Assembly (NCBI RefSeq): GCF_000235445.1
Contig: NZ_JH378832.1
Location: 29,457-93,456 of the forward strand
From: Johnsonella ignava ATCC 51276
GTDB taxonomy: Bacteria; Bacillota; Clostridia; Lachnospirales; Lachnospiraceae
Reading direction: 5' to 3'
DNA: 64,000 bases
Both the position numbers and the translations under genes were made by a program. Shown here piece after piece: positions 44,478 to 53,173 of the stretch. Below the pieces are notes generated by a model that saw only the letters and a list, made by a program, of their open reading frames with translations, was not told the origin of the DNA and searched no databases. Every line of letters begins with the position of its first letter. Within the stretch, counting starts at the first letter, position 1.

Positions 44478-44753
44478 TATGATAGGGGGTAGTATATAAC
44501 TATAGACACAAAAAGTTTAACGTCTTATAATTACTATTATATAGTACAAATTCAAAAAGTCTGCTTCTAAAACCATGAAGTGATGACGGAACTTTTGCAC
44601 ATAAAGACATTGCCTTTAAGTTTATTTCTTGGATTTTAACGGAGATTGTAAACATATATCTTTATTAATAATGAAGATATTTTAGATAAAACTATATCCA
44701 AAATTTTAGAATTTAAGATGTGAGCAAGAACAACAAATACGAGGAGAATAACG

Positions 44754-45554
44754 GTGAATATATGGACTAAAAAAAGTATTGAATTAGCAAATCAAAGAAA
44801 TTATTTAGATTTATTGTTTAAAATATATCCTATGTCGGTTAATTTAAGAAGAGAATTAAGCAGCAAAACAATTAGCGAAATAACCAACTATTTTAATAAT
44901 AAAGATTCAAAAAAATTACTTAACCTTTTATTGTCTCAAAATATTTTTCCAATAAAAGATTCTTATGTTGCCTATTTGAAAAGAGATAAATCGGCGATAG
45001 ATAGAAATCCTAATACTGTTTCTAGAATAACCGGTATACTTTATGAGATGGGATTGGATGAAATATTTAATAAAACAACAGCGCCAAAAGAAACTAATAG
45101 ACAAATAGGACCATTATTTAAAAATTGGATAGATACAGGGGCTTTAGGATGTAAAATAACAACATCAGAAAATGAATTTTTAAAAGCTAAGAAAAATATG
45201 GTATTTAATGGTACTGATTCAAATATGAAATTTTTTGCAAATAAATACCTGGGATATGATAGAAATAAAGGATTAGATTTCTTAGCAAAATTTAATAATA
45301 CTTATATTTTAGCAGAAGCCAAATTCTTAACCGATTTTGGTGGTCATCAAAATGCACAATTTGTAGATGCTATATCTACAATGGAATCTAAATTTAGAAA
45401 TACAAATAATAAGGTGAAAACCATTGATATTTTAGACGGAGTTTTATATATAAAATCAAGAAACAAGATGTATACAATGATATCTGAAAACTTTGGTGAT
45501 GATGATATTATCATTTCAGCAGTATTACTTAGAGATTATTTATATTCAATATAA
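44754..45554 (+). CDS. Type II restriction endonuclease, PD-(D/E)xK fold (Tsp45I-like)
   Basis: 266 residues, GTG start at 44754 behind GAGGAGAATAACG. Putative active site Asp175 in KGLDFLAKF and Glu188-Ala-Lys190 in YILAEAKFLTDFGG. The N-terminal part is helical. It sits 15 bases before a DNA methyltransferase, the normal restriction-modification pair. The overall pattern suggests the RE_Tsp45I family, which cuts GTSAC, but the cut site here is not established. Base composition is more AT-rich than neighbours, suggesting transfer. Confidence 0.75.
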   Translation: MNIWTKKSIELANQRNYLDLLFKIYPMSVNLRRELSSKTISEITNYFNNKDSKKLLNLLLSQNIFPIKDSYVAYLKRDKSAIDRNPNTVSRITGILYEMGLDEIFNKTTAPKETNRQIGPLFKNWIDTGALGCKITTSENEFLKAKKNMVFNGTDSNMKFFANKYLGYDRNKGLDFLAKFNNTYILAEAKFLTDFGGHQNAQFVDAISTMESKFRNTNNKVKTIDILDGVLYIKSRNKMYTMISENFGDDDIIISAVLLRDYLYSI

Positions 45555-45569
45555 ATAAAGGAGTCGCTC

Positions 45570-46676
45570 ATGATAAAGCTTTATTACGATAACAAAAAGG
45601 CTCTGGATGAAATAGAAAATTTAATACAGCAAAAAAGAGGGAATAAAATTTTTATTAATAAAGAAAATAATACAGGTATCTTTATACATGGAGATAATTT
45701 TGATGTGATGATTTCTTTATTGGACGAATTCGAAAATAAAATAGACTTAGTGTATATAGATCCGCCATTTAATACAAACTCCGATTTTTATTATAGTGAA
45801 TACAACACTTCAACGGTTAGTGCCTCTAAAAATGATATAGTTGCTTATAGTGATAAAATGTCTTTTGAGGACTATCTGGAATTTATAAGAGAACGAATTG
45901 TTGTTATAAGAAAACTGCTAAGCGATAAAGGTACTTTATATTTTCATATTGATTGTAAAGTTGGACATTATATTAAGATAATTTTGGATGAAATTTTTGG
46001 AATTGATAATTTTGTTAATGATATTACAAGAGTAAAATCTAACCCTAAGAATTTCAAAAGAAAAGCTTATGGTAATGAAAAAGATGTTCTATATGTTTAC
46101 TCAAAAGTTCCACAAAAAAATATTTTTAATAATGTGTTAGTACCACTTACAATAGAAGAAATAAAGAAATCTTTTCCAAAATCAGATAAAAACGGTCGCC
46201 ACTACACAACCGTACCTTGTCATGCACCTGGAGAAACAAAAAATGGGGATACCGGAAAAGAATGGAAAGGAATGTTGCCACCTAAAGGGAGACATTGGAG
46301 ATGCAGTCCTAATGAATTAGAAGAACTGGATAATAACAATTTGATAGAATGGTCTAAAAATGGTATTCCCAGGATTAAGAAATTTTCAGATGAACATAAA
46401 GGAAAAAAAATTCAAGATATTTGGAAAAATTATAAAGATCCGCAGTACCCAATATATCCAACAGAAAAAAATTATGAAATGTTATCTATGATAATTCAGC
46501 AATCATCAAATGAAAAATCAATTATAATGGATTGTTTTTGTGGTTCATCCAGTTTTTTGAGTGCCGGAATTGATAATAATAGATATGTTATAGGAATTGA
46601 TAAATCAAAAGTAGCAATAGATGTATTAACAGGAAAACGGGATAATCTTAAAGATATATGCATTATTGATTTATAA
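45570..46676 (+). CDS. DNA (adenine-N6 or cytosine-N4) methyltransferase, beta class
   Basis: 368 residues. Catalytic motif IV DPPF in LVYIDPPFNTNSDFYY (64-67) comes first and the SAM-binding motif I DCFCGSSSFLSAGI (about 321-334) comes last, the beta-class order. DPPF favours adenine-N6 methylation. It protects host DNA from the endonuclease just upstream; the spacing and AAGGAG site suggest one transcript. Central part (WKGMLPPKGRHWRCSPNELE) probably holds target recognition. Confidence 0.9.
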   Translation: MIKLYYDNKKALDEIENLIQQKRGNKIFINKENNTGIFIHGDNFDVMISLLDEFENKIDLVYIDPPFNTNSDFYYSEYNTSTVSASKNDIVAYSDKMSFEDYLEFIRERIVVIRKLLSDKGTLYFHIDCKVGHYIKIILDEIFGIDNFVNDITRVKSNPKNFKRKAYGNEKDVLYVYSKVPQKNIFNNVLVPLTIEEIKKSFPKSDKNGRHYTTVPCHAPGETKNGDTGKEWKGMLPPKGRHWRCSPNELEELDNNNLIEWSKNGIPRIKKFSDEHKGKKIQDIWKNYKDPQYPIYPTEKNYEMLSMIIQQSSNEKSIIMDCFCGSSSFLSAGIDNNRYVIGIDKSKVAIDVLTGKRDNLKDICIIDL

Positions 46677-46696
46677 TTTTAGGTATTTATTGTTAT

Positions 46697-46909
46697 ATGG
46701 TATTACCGGAAATAGTAACGGTACAGATAGATCTTTCAGGAAATCCATCAAATAAATTCCCTAAAATACTTGCTGTAATTTCACCTGCCTTACTTTCAAT
46801 CGGCGGTGCATTAGGATATTATTTTTCTCAAGATAAAGAAAAGAAATATTTAATGCTTGCAGTTATTGGAAGTTTATTGCCAATTATAACCTTATTGTTT
46901 AACAAATAA
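46697..46909 (+). CDS. Small two-helix membrane protein behind the restriction-modification genes
   Basis: 70 residues with two hydrophobic segments (ILAVISPALLSIGGALGYYF, YLMLAVIGSLLPIITLLF) joined by the charged hinge SQDKEKK. It starts 21 bases after the methyltransferase stop, with only a weak ribosome site. No family recognised. Its position suggests linkage to the restriction-modification unit, for example as a holin-like or anti-phage partner, but this is speculation. Confidence 0.55.
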   Translation: MVLPEIVTVQIDLSGNPSNKFPKILAVISPALLSIGGALGYYFSQDKEKKYLMLAVIGSLLPIITLLFNK

Positions 46910-46960
46910 TGAGGTTATAATTGTAATAAAAAATTCCAATCTTTGCTGACAGTAATATCC

Positions 46961-47293
46961 TTAAAGCCTGTTTTTATTGCCCCACTCACACATTCCGTCT
47001 AAAATTGGAATGAGGGATTTCCCTCTTTCCGTTAAACTATACTCTACTTTCGGCGGAATCTGTGGGTATTCTTCTCTATGCACAAGACGGTCAGCCTCAA
47101 GTTCCTTTAGGGCAGAGCTCAGTGTTTTATAAGAAATTCCCCCTATATATTTTTTCATCTCATTAAAGCGAACCACACCAAATGACATTAAAGCATATAG
47201 GATAGACATTTTATATTTGCCATTGATTAACGATAATGTATAACTAAATCCTGTAGAATTTATACACTCGGAAGAAACATGTTTTTCACACAT
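46961..47293 (-). CDS. HxlR-family transcriptional regulator
   Basis: 110 residues from the ATG at 47293 (MCEKHVSSECINSTGFSYTL), preceded by GGAGAG. Winged HTH: YALMSFGVVRFNEMKKYIGG, ISYKTLSSALKELEADRLVH, KVEYSLTERGKSLIPIL. It contains Cys residues near the N terminus, and some HxlR proteins sense electrophiles or oxidants through Cys. Divergent from the flavoprotein gene at 47436; likely represses it and itself. A longer 5' frame lacks a ribosome site. Confidence 0.88.
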   Translation of the reverse strand: MCEKHVSSECINSTGFSYTLSLINGKYKMSILYALMSFGVVRFNEMKKYIGGISYKTLSSALKELEADRLVHREEYPQIPPKVEYSLTERGKSLIPILDGMCEWGNKNRL

Positions 47294-47310
47294 TTTAAAC
47301 TCTCCAATAG

Positions 47311-47360
47311 GTAAGTATTGAACATCATTGTAAGTATCACACCTCAATGTGCGTACTTGC
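47311..47360. promoter_or_regulatory. Candidate HxlR operator
   Basis: GTAAGTAT occurs at 47311-47318 and 47330-47337, and in inverted form as GTACTTGC at 47353-47360, all in the spacer between the divergent regulator and flavoprotein genes. Confidence 0.5.
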
Positions 47361-47435
47361 TATAATTCTTGTTATATATATAATTTTAATATAGACATTA
47401 TTAAAAGTCAATTTAAAGAAACAGGAGAAAATATT

Positions 47436-47981
47436 ATGAGTAAAAAAATTGTAGTTATCACCGGCAGTCCACGAAAAAACGGAAACAGTCTTGCTATGAC
47501 AAAAGCTTTTATTAACGCAGCAAAAGAGCGAGGACATAGTATTACCGTATTTGATGCAACTTCTTTAAATGTGGATGGATGCAATGCATGTGAAACATGC
47601 TTTAAGAGTGGAAAAGCCTGTTCTTTTGATGATGATTTCAATTCCATTGCTCCGGCAATTTTGAAAGCGGATACAATCATCTATACAATGCCTGTTTACT
47701 GGTACTCTATCCCGGCAAAAATCAAAGCGGTTATAGACAAGACGTTCCCTTTTTATCTGGATGGTGAAAATGTTACGGGAAAAGGATGCGGTCTTATATG
47801 TTGCTGTGCTGAAGACGATATGTCCGTTATGGACGGTGTACGGATTCCTATTGAACGTACTGCCGCTCTATTAAAATGGCATATGGTAGGTGAGGTACTT
47901 ATAACCGGTGTACAAAATGAGGGAGATATTGAGAAAACTGACGGTTGTAAACAGGCTGCAGCTCTTGCTGAAAAAATTTAA
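47436..47981 (+). CDS. NADPH-dependent FMN reductase-like flavoprotein
   Basis: About 181 residues from the ATG at 47436 (MSKKIVVITGSPRKNGNSLA), behind CAGGAGAAAATATT; an upstream start adds 29 unlikely residues. FMN-binding GSPRKNGNS, then a cysteine cluster CNACETCFKSGKAC, and MPVYWYSIPAKIKAVIDKTF, the family pattern of iron-sulfur flavoprotein/quinone reductases. Probably reduces quinones or electrophiles in the cytosol. Divergent from an HxlR regulator, the usual arrangement. Confidence 0.88.
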   Translation: MSKKIVVITGSPRKNGNSLAMTKAFINAAKERGHSITVFDATSLNVDGCNACETCFKSGKACSFDDDFNSIAPAILKADTIIYTMPVYWYSIPAKIKAVIDKTFPFYLDGENVTGKGCGLICCCAEDDMSVMDGVRIPIERTAALLKWHMVGEVLITGVQNEGDIEKTDGCKQAAALAEKI

Positions 47982-48136
47982 TTCTATAACGTTTCTATAA
48001 TCTTTGGACATAGGAAATCAGATTTGCAAACACTTAAAATAGCCGGTATAATAGACACAAAATATTGACCTTTTCTTTCTTTTTTACATATTTTATAATT
48101 AAATCCATGATTAATCGCTTTTAGTTTTCTATTGTT

Positions 48137-49582
48137 CTAATACTTATTTTGCTTAAAAAAATCTAATATTTTGAATTCATTACCTCGAACATTTATCTTT
48201 TTATTTCCATTTTTGGAAAGTAAATAGACCGTATTGCAAGTTTGAAACATAAGTTCTATATCGTGTGTTATAAGCATAACAGGGGTGCTTCTGATTTTTT
48301 TCTTAATGGCATCCGCAACAAGCACCATCCTTCTATAATCCAATCCTGCCGTAGGTTCGTCCAAAATAATAAACTTAGAATCTTTAAGGAATGCTATAAG
48401 AAGTGCTAGTCTTTGTTTTTCTCCGCCCGATAAATCATGTGGATTTAACATTCTCTTATCCCATAATTCCATTTCAATCAGATACTTTTTAACCTCTGCT
48501 AAATATTGTTGATCTTTATTTTTATCTTTCGGGATTAGTTCCTTTTCAACAGTCTCACAAAAAAACATATTACTACAATTTTGTAAGCTAATTGCCACAT
48601 TAGACAACCTGCTACTTGTAGACTGACCATAAGATGTCTTCCCTTTTCGCATTGGTATAAGACCTGTCAGCTCTTTGGCAAGAGTTGTCTTCCCTATGCC
48701 ATTTTCACCTATTAAAGCCATACATTCACCAAGATTTAGGGTAAAATTAACAGGTTCCTTCAAACTATATCCTTTATTAGAGACATAAACATCTTCAATA
48801 CTTATCATCTGATAATTATCAGGATCTTCCATAGTCGATTTTAAATTCTGATTATTAAAAGAACGCAAATCATTTTCACGTTTGACATCAGCCGTTAGTT
48901 CTTCAGATGAAAAAATCGCCTGAATCTTTCCGTCTTTAAGAAGGATTAGGCGATTCAATAGCTGACTTAAATATGATAATCTATGTTCTGCTATAATTAT
49001 TGTTTTACCTTGTTCCTTTAAATATTTCAAAATTTTTTCAAGATCATTTATTGCTTTATAATCAAGATTCGCTGAAGGTTCATCGAAAAAAATAATTTCA
49101 CTGTCAAATACCAAAGTTGAAGCGATAGCCACTTTTTGCTTTTGTCCTCCAGAAATTTCTCTTACTTTTTTGTTTTTTAAATCAGCAATACCAATTTCTT
49201 GTAAGGCATTCTGCACTCTTTTGTGTAGCAATGGACGGTCCATTCCCATGTTTTCTCCAATTAGTGCAACTTCATTTTCCACTTCTTTTGCAAAAAATTG
49301 ATCATTGGGATTTTGAAAAACATTACCCACGTACTTCGCAATTTCTCCCTTTTTATAATCAGAAACAGGCTTACCTAATATATTTATTTCTCCGTTTATA
49401 TTCCCCTCATATAGGTTTGGAATTAAACCATTTAATAATCTTAATAAGCTTGTTTTTCCACAACCTGACAAACCTGTAATAACAATGAATTCACCTTTCT
49501 CTACAGAAAAATGAATGTCCTGTAAAATAGTTTCTCCGCCGTATGAAAAATTCTCTATATCAACTTTTATAATTTTTTCCAT
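48137..49582 (-). CDS. ECF transporter ATPase with two ABC domains in one chain
   Basis: About 481 residues from the ATG at 49582 (MEKIIKVDIENFSYGGETIL); a longer frame from 49636 overlaps the T-component gene more deeply. Two complete ABC modules: Walker A GLSGCGKTS and GENGIGKTT, signature motifs ISGGQKQK and LSGGEKQR, Walker B IIFFDEPSANLD and FIILDEPTAGLD. So one polypeptide replaces separate EcfA1 and EcfA2. It energises vitamin or metal uptake with the T and S proteins encoded just upstream. Start overlaps the ecfT stop by 16 bases. Confidence 0.9.
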   Translation of the reverse strand: MEKIIKVDIENFSYGGETILQDIHFSVEKGEFIVITGLSGCGKTSLLRLLNGLIPNLYEGNINGEINILGKPVSDYKKGEIAKYVGNVFQNPNDQFFAKEVENEVALIGENMGMDRPLLHKRVQNALQEIGIADLKNKKVREISGGQKQKVAIASTLVFDSEIIFFDEPSANLDYKAINDLEKILKYLKEQGKTIIIAEHRLSYLSQLLNRLILLKDGKIQAIFSSEELTADVKRENDLRSFNNQNLKSTMEDPDNYQMISIEDVYVSNKGYSLKEPVNFTLNLGECMALIGENGIGKTTLAKELTGLIPMRKGKTSYGQSTSSRLSNVAISLQNCSNMFFCETVEKELIPKDKNKDQQYLAEVKKYLIEMELWDKRMLNPHDLSGGEKQRLALLIAFLKDSKFIILDEPTAGLDYRRMVLVADAIKKKIRSTPVMLITHDIELMFQTCNTVYLLSKNGNKKINVRGNEFKILDFFKQNKY

Positions 49583-50265
49583 ATAGTAATCCCCAAAAAT
49601 ACAAGTCCAACTAAAATAATGCCATAGTCTTTCCATGTGAAAGAAAGATCTTCATAAGAAGTTTTTTTGCAATCATATTCAATTCCTTTTGTAATTAAAG
49701 CGCAGGATAGAATCTCTCCTGTTTCAAATGCTTTGTAAATCATAGGGACTAAATAAATTTCTAAACTATGAATTGGTCTGATAATACTAAGTCCCATATT
49801 TCTGGTTTTTAAGCCTTCATTTATTTCTGATAAATATGCTCTATATTCCGGGATAAATCGAAAAAAAATAGCTACCCCAATACATAATGAAATTGGCAAT
49901 TGAAGGCTTCTTAATGAATATATAATTGCCGATGTACCAAAACTTGATAATATAACCGCTAAAGTCCATAAAGGAAAAAGCTTAAGAATAATAAGTCCCA
50001 TTGTATAAATCGATCCTATCCATCCTGAAATAGTACATTTACTTGAAACCAATGAGATCAATCCAAATAAAATAATATAGAAAATGAATAGTGAAATTGA
50101 TTTTTTCTTTTTTACGGCAATAAGCAATACAAAACTAAACAGTAACATCAACCAATATACAAGCATTGTGCTAAAAAACACAATGCTTGTATAGATAACC
50201 ATAAGAACTCCGATTGAAATTGGTTTGATTTGTATCTTCCTTTTTACATTATCTACAAACATCAA
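49567..50265 (-). CDS. ecfT: ECF transporter T component
   Basis: 232 residues with about five to six membrane segments. The coupling-helix signature is seen in IRPIHSLEIYLVPMIYKAFE and ALITKGIEYDCKKTSYEDL, slightly divergent from the usual A-R-G box. It links the ATPase to the S component. Overlaps the S gene by 4 bases and the ATPase by 16, showing tight coupling. Confidence 0.85.
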   Translation of the reverse strand: MMFVDNVKRKIQIKPISIGVLMVIYTSIVFFSTMLVYWLMLLFSFVLLIAVKKKKSISLFIFYIILFGLISLVSSKCTISGWIGSIYTMGLIILKLFPLWTLAVILSSFGTSAIIYSLRSLQLPISLCIGVAIFFRFIPEYRAYLSEINEGLKTRNMGLSIIRPIHSLEIYLVPMIYKAFETGEILSCALITKGIEYDCKKTSYEDLSFTWKDYGIILVGLVFLGITIWKKL

Positions 50266-50861
50266 GATAACATTCCTTCTCTTTTGATATTCTTGTTAAA
50301 AAACTTATTGTAAATATATTTACCAAGCATTGTTCCTAAAATAGCTGCAATGACTTCCACAGACAGTATGATTGCCATATTCTTTGAATTGAAGAAAGTG
50401 TCTTTTACCATCTGAGCTTTTTCTACTGTAAACAAATTTGGAAAAGTTTTTGTTAAGCCTTCTACTCCTAAAAAAAGAATAAAGAAAAAACCATGTAACG
50501 CATAAATAACTTGAGAGATTACATATGAAATACTGATTTTACCGTCATTCATATAATTTTCTCTATTACCTATGCAAAGTTCCCCCAAAAGACCGGCTAC
50601 AGCCATAATAGGGAGCATTGGAATAAATCCCATAAGTGAATAAATAATACCTGCTAATAAATAGTAAATAAAAATCGTTCCTCTTTTAGGAATTTTATGG
50701 CACATAACGAAATAAACAGGAGCACATAACAAACTGCCTATTGAAACATGTACAAAAACTCCATAGGTTCCAAAGACTTGTGTTATCATTCCTGATACCA
50801 TACTAATTACAAAGCCCACAACTCCAAGTAAACTGACAGTAATAACATCTTTTAATTTCAT
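50262..50861 (-). CDS. ECF transporter S component (MptD/Trep_Strep type)
   Basis: 199 residues with five to six membrane helices. VITVSLLGVVGFVISMVSGM and YYLLAGIIYSLMGFIPMLP resemble the Trep_Strep/MptD group of substrate-binding ECF proteins, substrate unknown. It is the specificity subunit of a dedicated (group I) transporter because T and ATPase lie in the same operon. Controlled by the TetR gene with which it overlaps by 4 bases. Confidence 0.8.
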   Translation of the reverse strand: MKLKDVITVSLLGVVGFVISMVSGMITQVFGTYGVFVHVSIGSLLCAPVYFVMCHKIPKRGTIFIYYLLAGIIYSLMGFIPMLPIMAVAGLLGELCIGNRENYMNDGKISISYVISQVIYALHGFFFILFLGVEGLTKTFPNLFTVEKAQMVKDTFFNSKNMAIILSVEVIAAILGTMLGKYIYNKFFNKNIKREGMLS

Positions 50862-51454
50862 TTATCTTTCCTCCTTTGAAATTCATTTAAATACAATAAA
50901 ATCATTTTCTTTACTATATTTTTGTTCTTTTTAAATGATTCTTTTCCTCCTAAAGGTTCAAACGATACGTACCCTATTAGCAAAGAATGTGTGAAGAATA
51001 TTAAAAACTGATCATCTAATATATCATTTGATATGTCGCCATCTTTAAACGCTCTATGAAGAATATCAATATATTTAATATTCAGTTTTTTATATATTCC
51101 TAACAACTCTTGATCTCTTGCAATCCCTTCTAAAAGGATTGCGAATAATTCTTTGTATTCATTATCATCAAAAATTTTATCTAGCATAAAGTCAACAAAG
51201 GTTTCTAAATTATGCTTTTCTCCTATCTTCAAAAAGTTTCTCTCCTCACCATAATCAAGTCCCTGAGACATTAGGTCATAAAAAATCTCATAGATATTTT
51301 TATAATAGTGATAAACACCTCCAACCGACATACCCGAACATACAATTACATCATCCATTGTTGTATTAAAAAAACCTTTTTTCAAAATAACTTCTTTTGC
51401 CGCATTTTGAATTTGTTTTTCCCTCGCATTTTTTGACAATCTTTTACTTGACAA
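50858..51454 (-). CDS. TetR-family repressor of the ECF operon
   Basis: 198 residues. N-terminal HTH ILKKGFFNTTMDDVIVCSGM followed by SVGGVYHYYKNIYEIFYDL, the classic TetR pattern; the C-terminal ligand-binding half is unassigned. First gene of the TetR-EcfS-EcfT-EcfA operon, so it likely autoregulates and senses the transported substrate or a derivative. A promoter with a dyad sits just upstream. Confidence 0.9.
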   Translation of the reverse strand: MSSKRLSKNAREKQIQNAAKEVILKKGFFNTTMDDVIVCSGMSVGGVYHYYKNIYEIFYDLMSQGLDYGEERNFLKIGEKHNLETFVDFMLDKIFDDNEYKELFAILLEGIARDQELLGIYKKLNIKYIDILHRAFKDGDISNDILDDQFLIFFTHSLLIGYVSFEPLGGKESFKKNKNIVKKMILLYLNEFQRRKDK

Positions 51455-51493
51455 ATTTTCTCTCCCTTTATTGAGGAATTACTCGATAATTAT

Positions 51494-51522
51494 ATGTTAG
51501 CATTGTCTAACTCCATTGTCAA
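51494..51522 (-). promoter_or_regulatory. Promoter and candidate operator of the TetR-ECF operon
   Basis: Minus strand: TTGACA (51522-51517), 17-bp spacer, TAACAT (51499-51494). The dyad GTTAG-N6-CTAAC (51496-51511) fills the spacer, and GACAATG is repeated twice in it. Confidence 0.65.
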
Positions 51523-51556
51523 TAGACATATTCAATTTTGGGATGTAATTAATATT

Positions 51557-51613
51557 AAAAAAGCACTTAAATTTCTGAGATTCATTTTACTCAATTTTAA
51601 GTGCTTTTTATTT
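51557..51613 (-). terminator. Terminator downstream of the lipoprotein gene and Fic remnant
   Basis: AAAAAAGCACTTAAAT (51557-51572) pairs with ATTTTAAGTGCTTTTT (51594-51609). T-rich on both strands, so bidirectional. Confidence 0.85.
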
Positions 51614-51639
51614 TATCTGTTTTACTTTTTATCTAAAGT

Positions 51640-51844
51640 CTAAATCTTTACATATTTTGTTGAACGTCCGCTACCTGCCGGTTTTATTTTTTTATTCTCC
51701 TGTAATTCTTTTAAAGCTCATTCTATTGTCCTTTATCTTCTTTAAAATATCCGGATAATTTTCTACATAAAGTTCCTGCTTTACCTTATATTCATGGAGC
51801 TTTGCAATAGTATGATACATATTAACAGGTAAATATAGTTCCAT
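51640..51844 (-). pseudogene. Internally deleted Fic-family gene remnant
   Basis: From the ATG at 51844 the first 40 codons read MELYLPVNMYHTIAKLHEYK and QELYVENYPDILKKIKD, like the N-terminal helices of Fic/DOC adenylyltransferases. After about 120 bases the frame changes and the sequence reads LKELQENKKIKPAGSGRSTK then YVKI and stop at 51640, which matches the C-terminal winged end of such proteins. The catalytic HPFREGNGR core is missing. So about 300 codons were deleted and the ends joined out of frame. Confidence 0.6.
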
Positions 51845-51884
51845 AAGTTTTAAATAATTAAATTTAATAGCCTATAATATATTC

Positions 51885-52637
51885 CTATTTATTCTCTTTC
51901 TCCTGAGTAGATGCATCTTTTTTAGAATTTTCCATTGTAAAGTTATAATAATTATCCTCTCCGCTATAAGTTATTACAAATACCCCGTCTTTATATTCTC
52001 CATAAATTCTTGCATCACCTGCAACATCACCTTCAAATGATACTGTGTTGGAAAAAATGCTCCATGTAGGTGTGGCAATTTCTTCACCTTTAAAACTTAT
52101 AACAGCCGTATGATCCGGATTTAAAGTTACTTTAAGTGCACTTGGAGAAATTTCTCCCGAGACATCGTCATCCATTACATCAGTAACAGAAACACCTTCC
52201 CAGTCTCCAAGAAGAGCTTTTTCCTCTTCAGGAAGGAAATTTTCAGGTTTTGCAGCATCTGTTCCTTCTTTTGCGAATGTAACATCCATTGAATGCCCAA
52301 CCTGTTCTTTTAAGAAACCTTCAAATATGATTGTATCCTTACCAAGCTTTCCGACCATATCGGTTTTATCAACTGTAAGTGTCAGTGTGGTGTCGTCATT
52401 AACCCACTTTCCACTTCCAGTCGAACCGTATACCTCAATTTCAGCCTTGCCGCCGCTCTTTAATTCAATTGTCAATCCTCCCATATCATCACCGGACAAA
52501 GTTACTCCCAGTGCAGTTCCTTTTACAGGAATATACTTTCCTACTAAAGCTTCATCAGCTCTGCCGGAAGCTGTGCCGCAGGCTGTCATAAGTAAACAAA
52601 ACATCACTGTAGTAAAAGTTAAAATAGTTTTTTTCAT
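51885..52637 (-). CDS. Lipoprotein of unknown function
   Basis: 250 residues. Lipobox LLMTAC (Cys20). Two similar parts follow: about 28-125 (LVGKYIPVKGTALGVTLSGD, GKWVNDDTTLTLTVDK) and 140-240 (LLGDWEGVSVTDVM, TPTWSIFSNTVSFEGD). Each resembles a short lipocalin-like beta barrel as found in clostridial surface proteins. The C-terminal tail is charged. Monocistronic between a Fic remnant and a long non-coding stretch. Confidence 0.75.
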   Translation of the reverse strand: MKKTILTFTTVMFCLLMTACGTASGRADEALVGKYIPVKGTALGVTLSGDDMGGLTIELKSGGKAEIEVYGSTGSGKWVNDDTTLTLTVDKTDMVGKLGKDTIIFEGFLKEQVGHSMDVTFAKEGTDAAKPENFLPEEEKALLGDWEGVSVTDVMDDDVSGEISPSALKVTLNPDHTAVISFKGEEIATPTWSIFSNTVSFEGDVAGDARIYGEYKDGVFVITYSGEDNYYNFTMENSKKDASTQEKENK

Positions 52638-53173
52638 AATTATAATCCGCCCTTCTGCGAAAAGTATCTATGTAGTATAAATAAGTTAAAATACTTTCGC
52701 CTGTTGTTTTTTGTTTTTAAATTCATCTGTTTTTTTAATTCATCTGCGTAGTTAGCACCCTAAACTCATATCTATGACACTCATATCTATGATTCCAATC
52801 TAAACCCGTAATAATGATTACACACTAATATATCATTACCCGCTTAAACTCTTTTTTTCATAATCTTCCCCCTCTCTTTAGTTGGCTAAAGCTATAACAA
52901 CTGTCTCAAAAATAGCTTTTAGGATGTTATATGTTTTAAATACGGTGCCAACCTAATGCTAATTCAAGTTTTGTTATCCCCTCTGTTCATACTACAACTA
53001 AATATAAAAAAAATATAGTATCCGTTGAATACTTTTTGTTTAAATTTAGAAAACAGTATTCAATGGATACTATCATATTCCGCAGCAATTTTTCATATTC
53101 TAAGTGCTTGTCTTATACTATAAACTTTACTGAATAAATCTAAAAGAATTCTGATAAAAATAAAAAGTCTTTT
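52638..53173. other. Long non-coding stretch with a 19-bp inverted repeat
   Basis: No ORF. The main feature is the near-perfect dyad at 53015-53073. The rest is AT-rich with short repeats such as CTCATATCTATGA twice near 52766-52793. It might contain the upstream control region of the lipoprotein gene on the minus strand. Confidence 0.5.
53015..53073. repeat. Inverted repeat, 19-bp arms, 21-base loop
   Basis: ATAGTATCCGTTGAATACT (53015-53033) pairs with AGTATTCAATGGATACTAT (53055-53073) with one G-T pair. No T tract follows, so it is not a plain terminator; it could be a MITE-like relic, a decayed insertion element end pair or a small RNA hairpin. Confidence 0.8.

Noticed and set aside
44478..44753. 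A possible degraded gene before the restriction endonuclease
   Set aside because: Short protein-like stretches exist but no frame of useful length or recognisable motif could be followed.
53015..53073. Inverted repeat as a rho-independent terminator
   Set aside because: No T tract on either side and no gene ending nearby in either direction.
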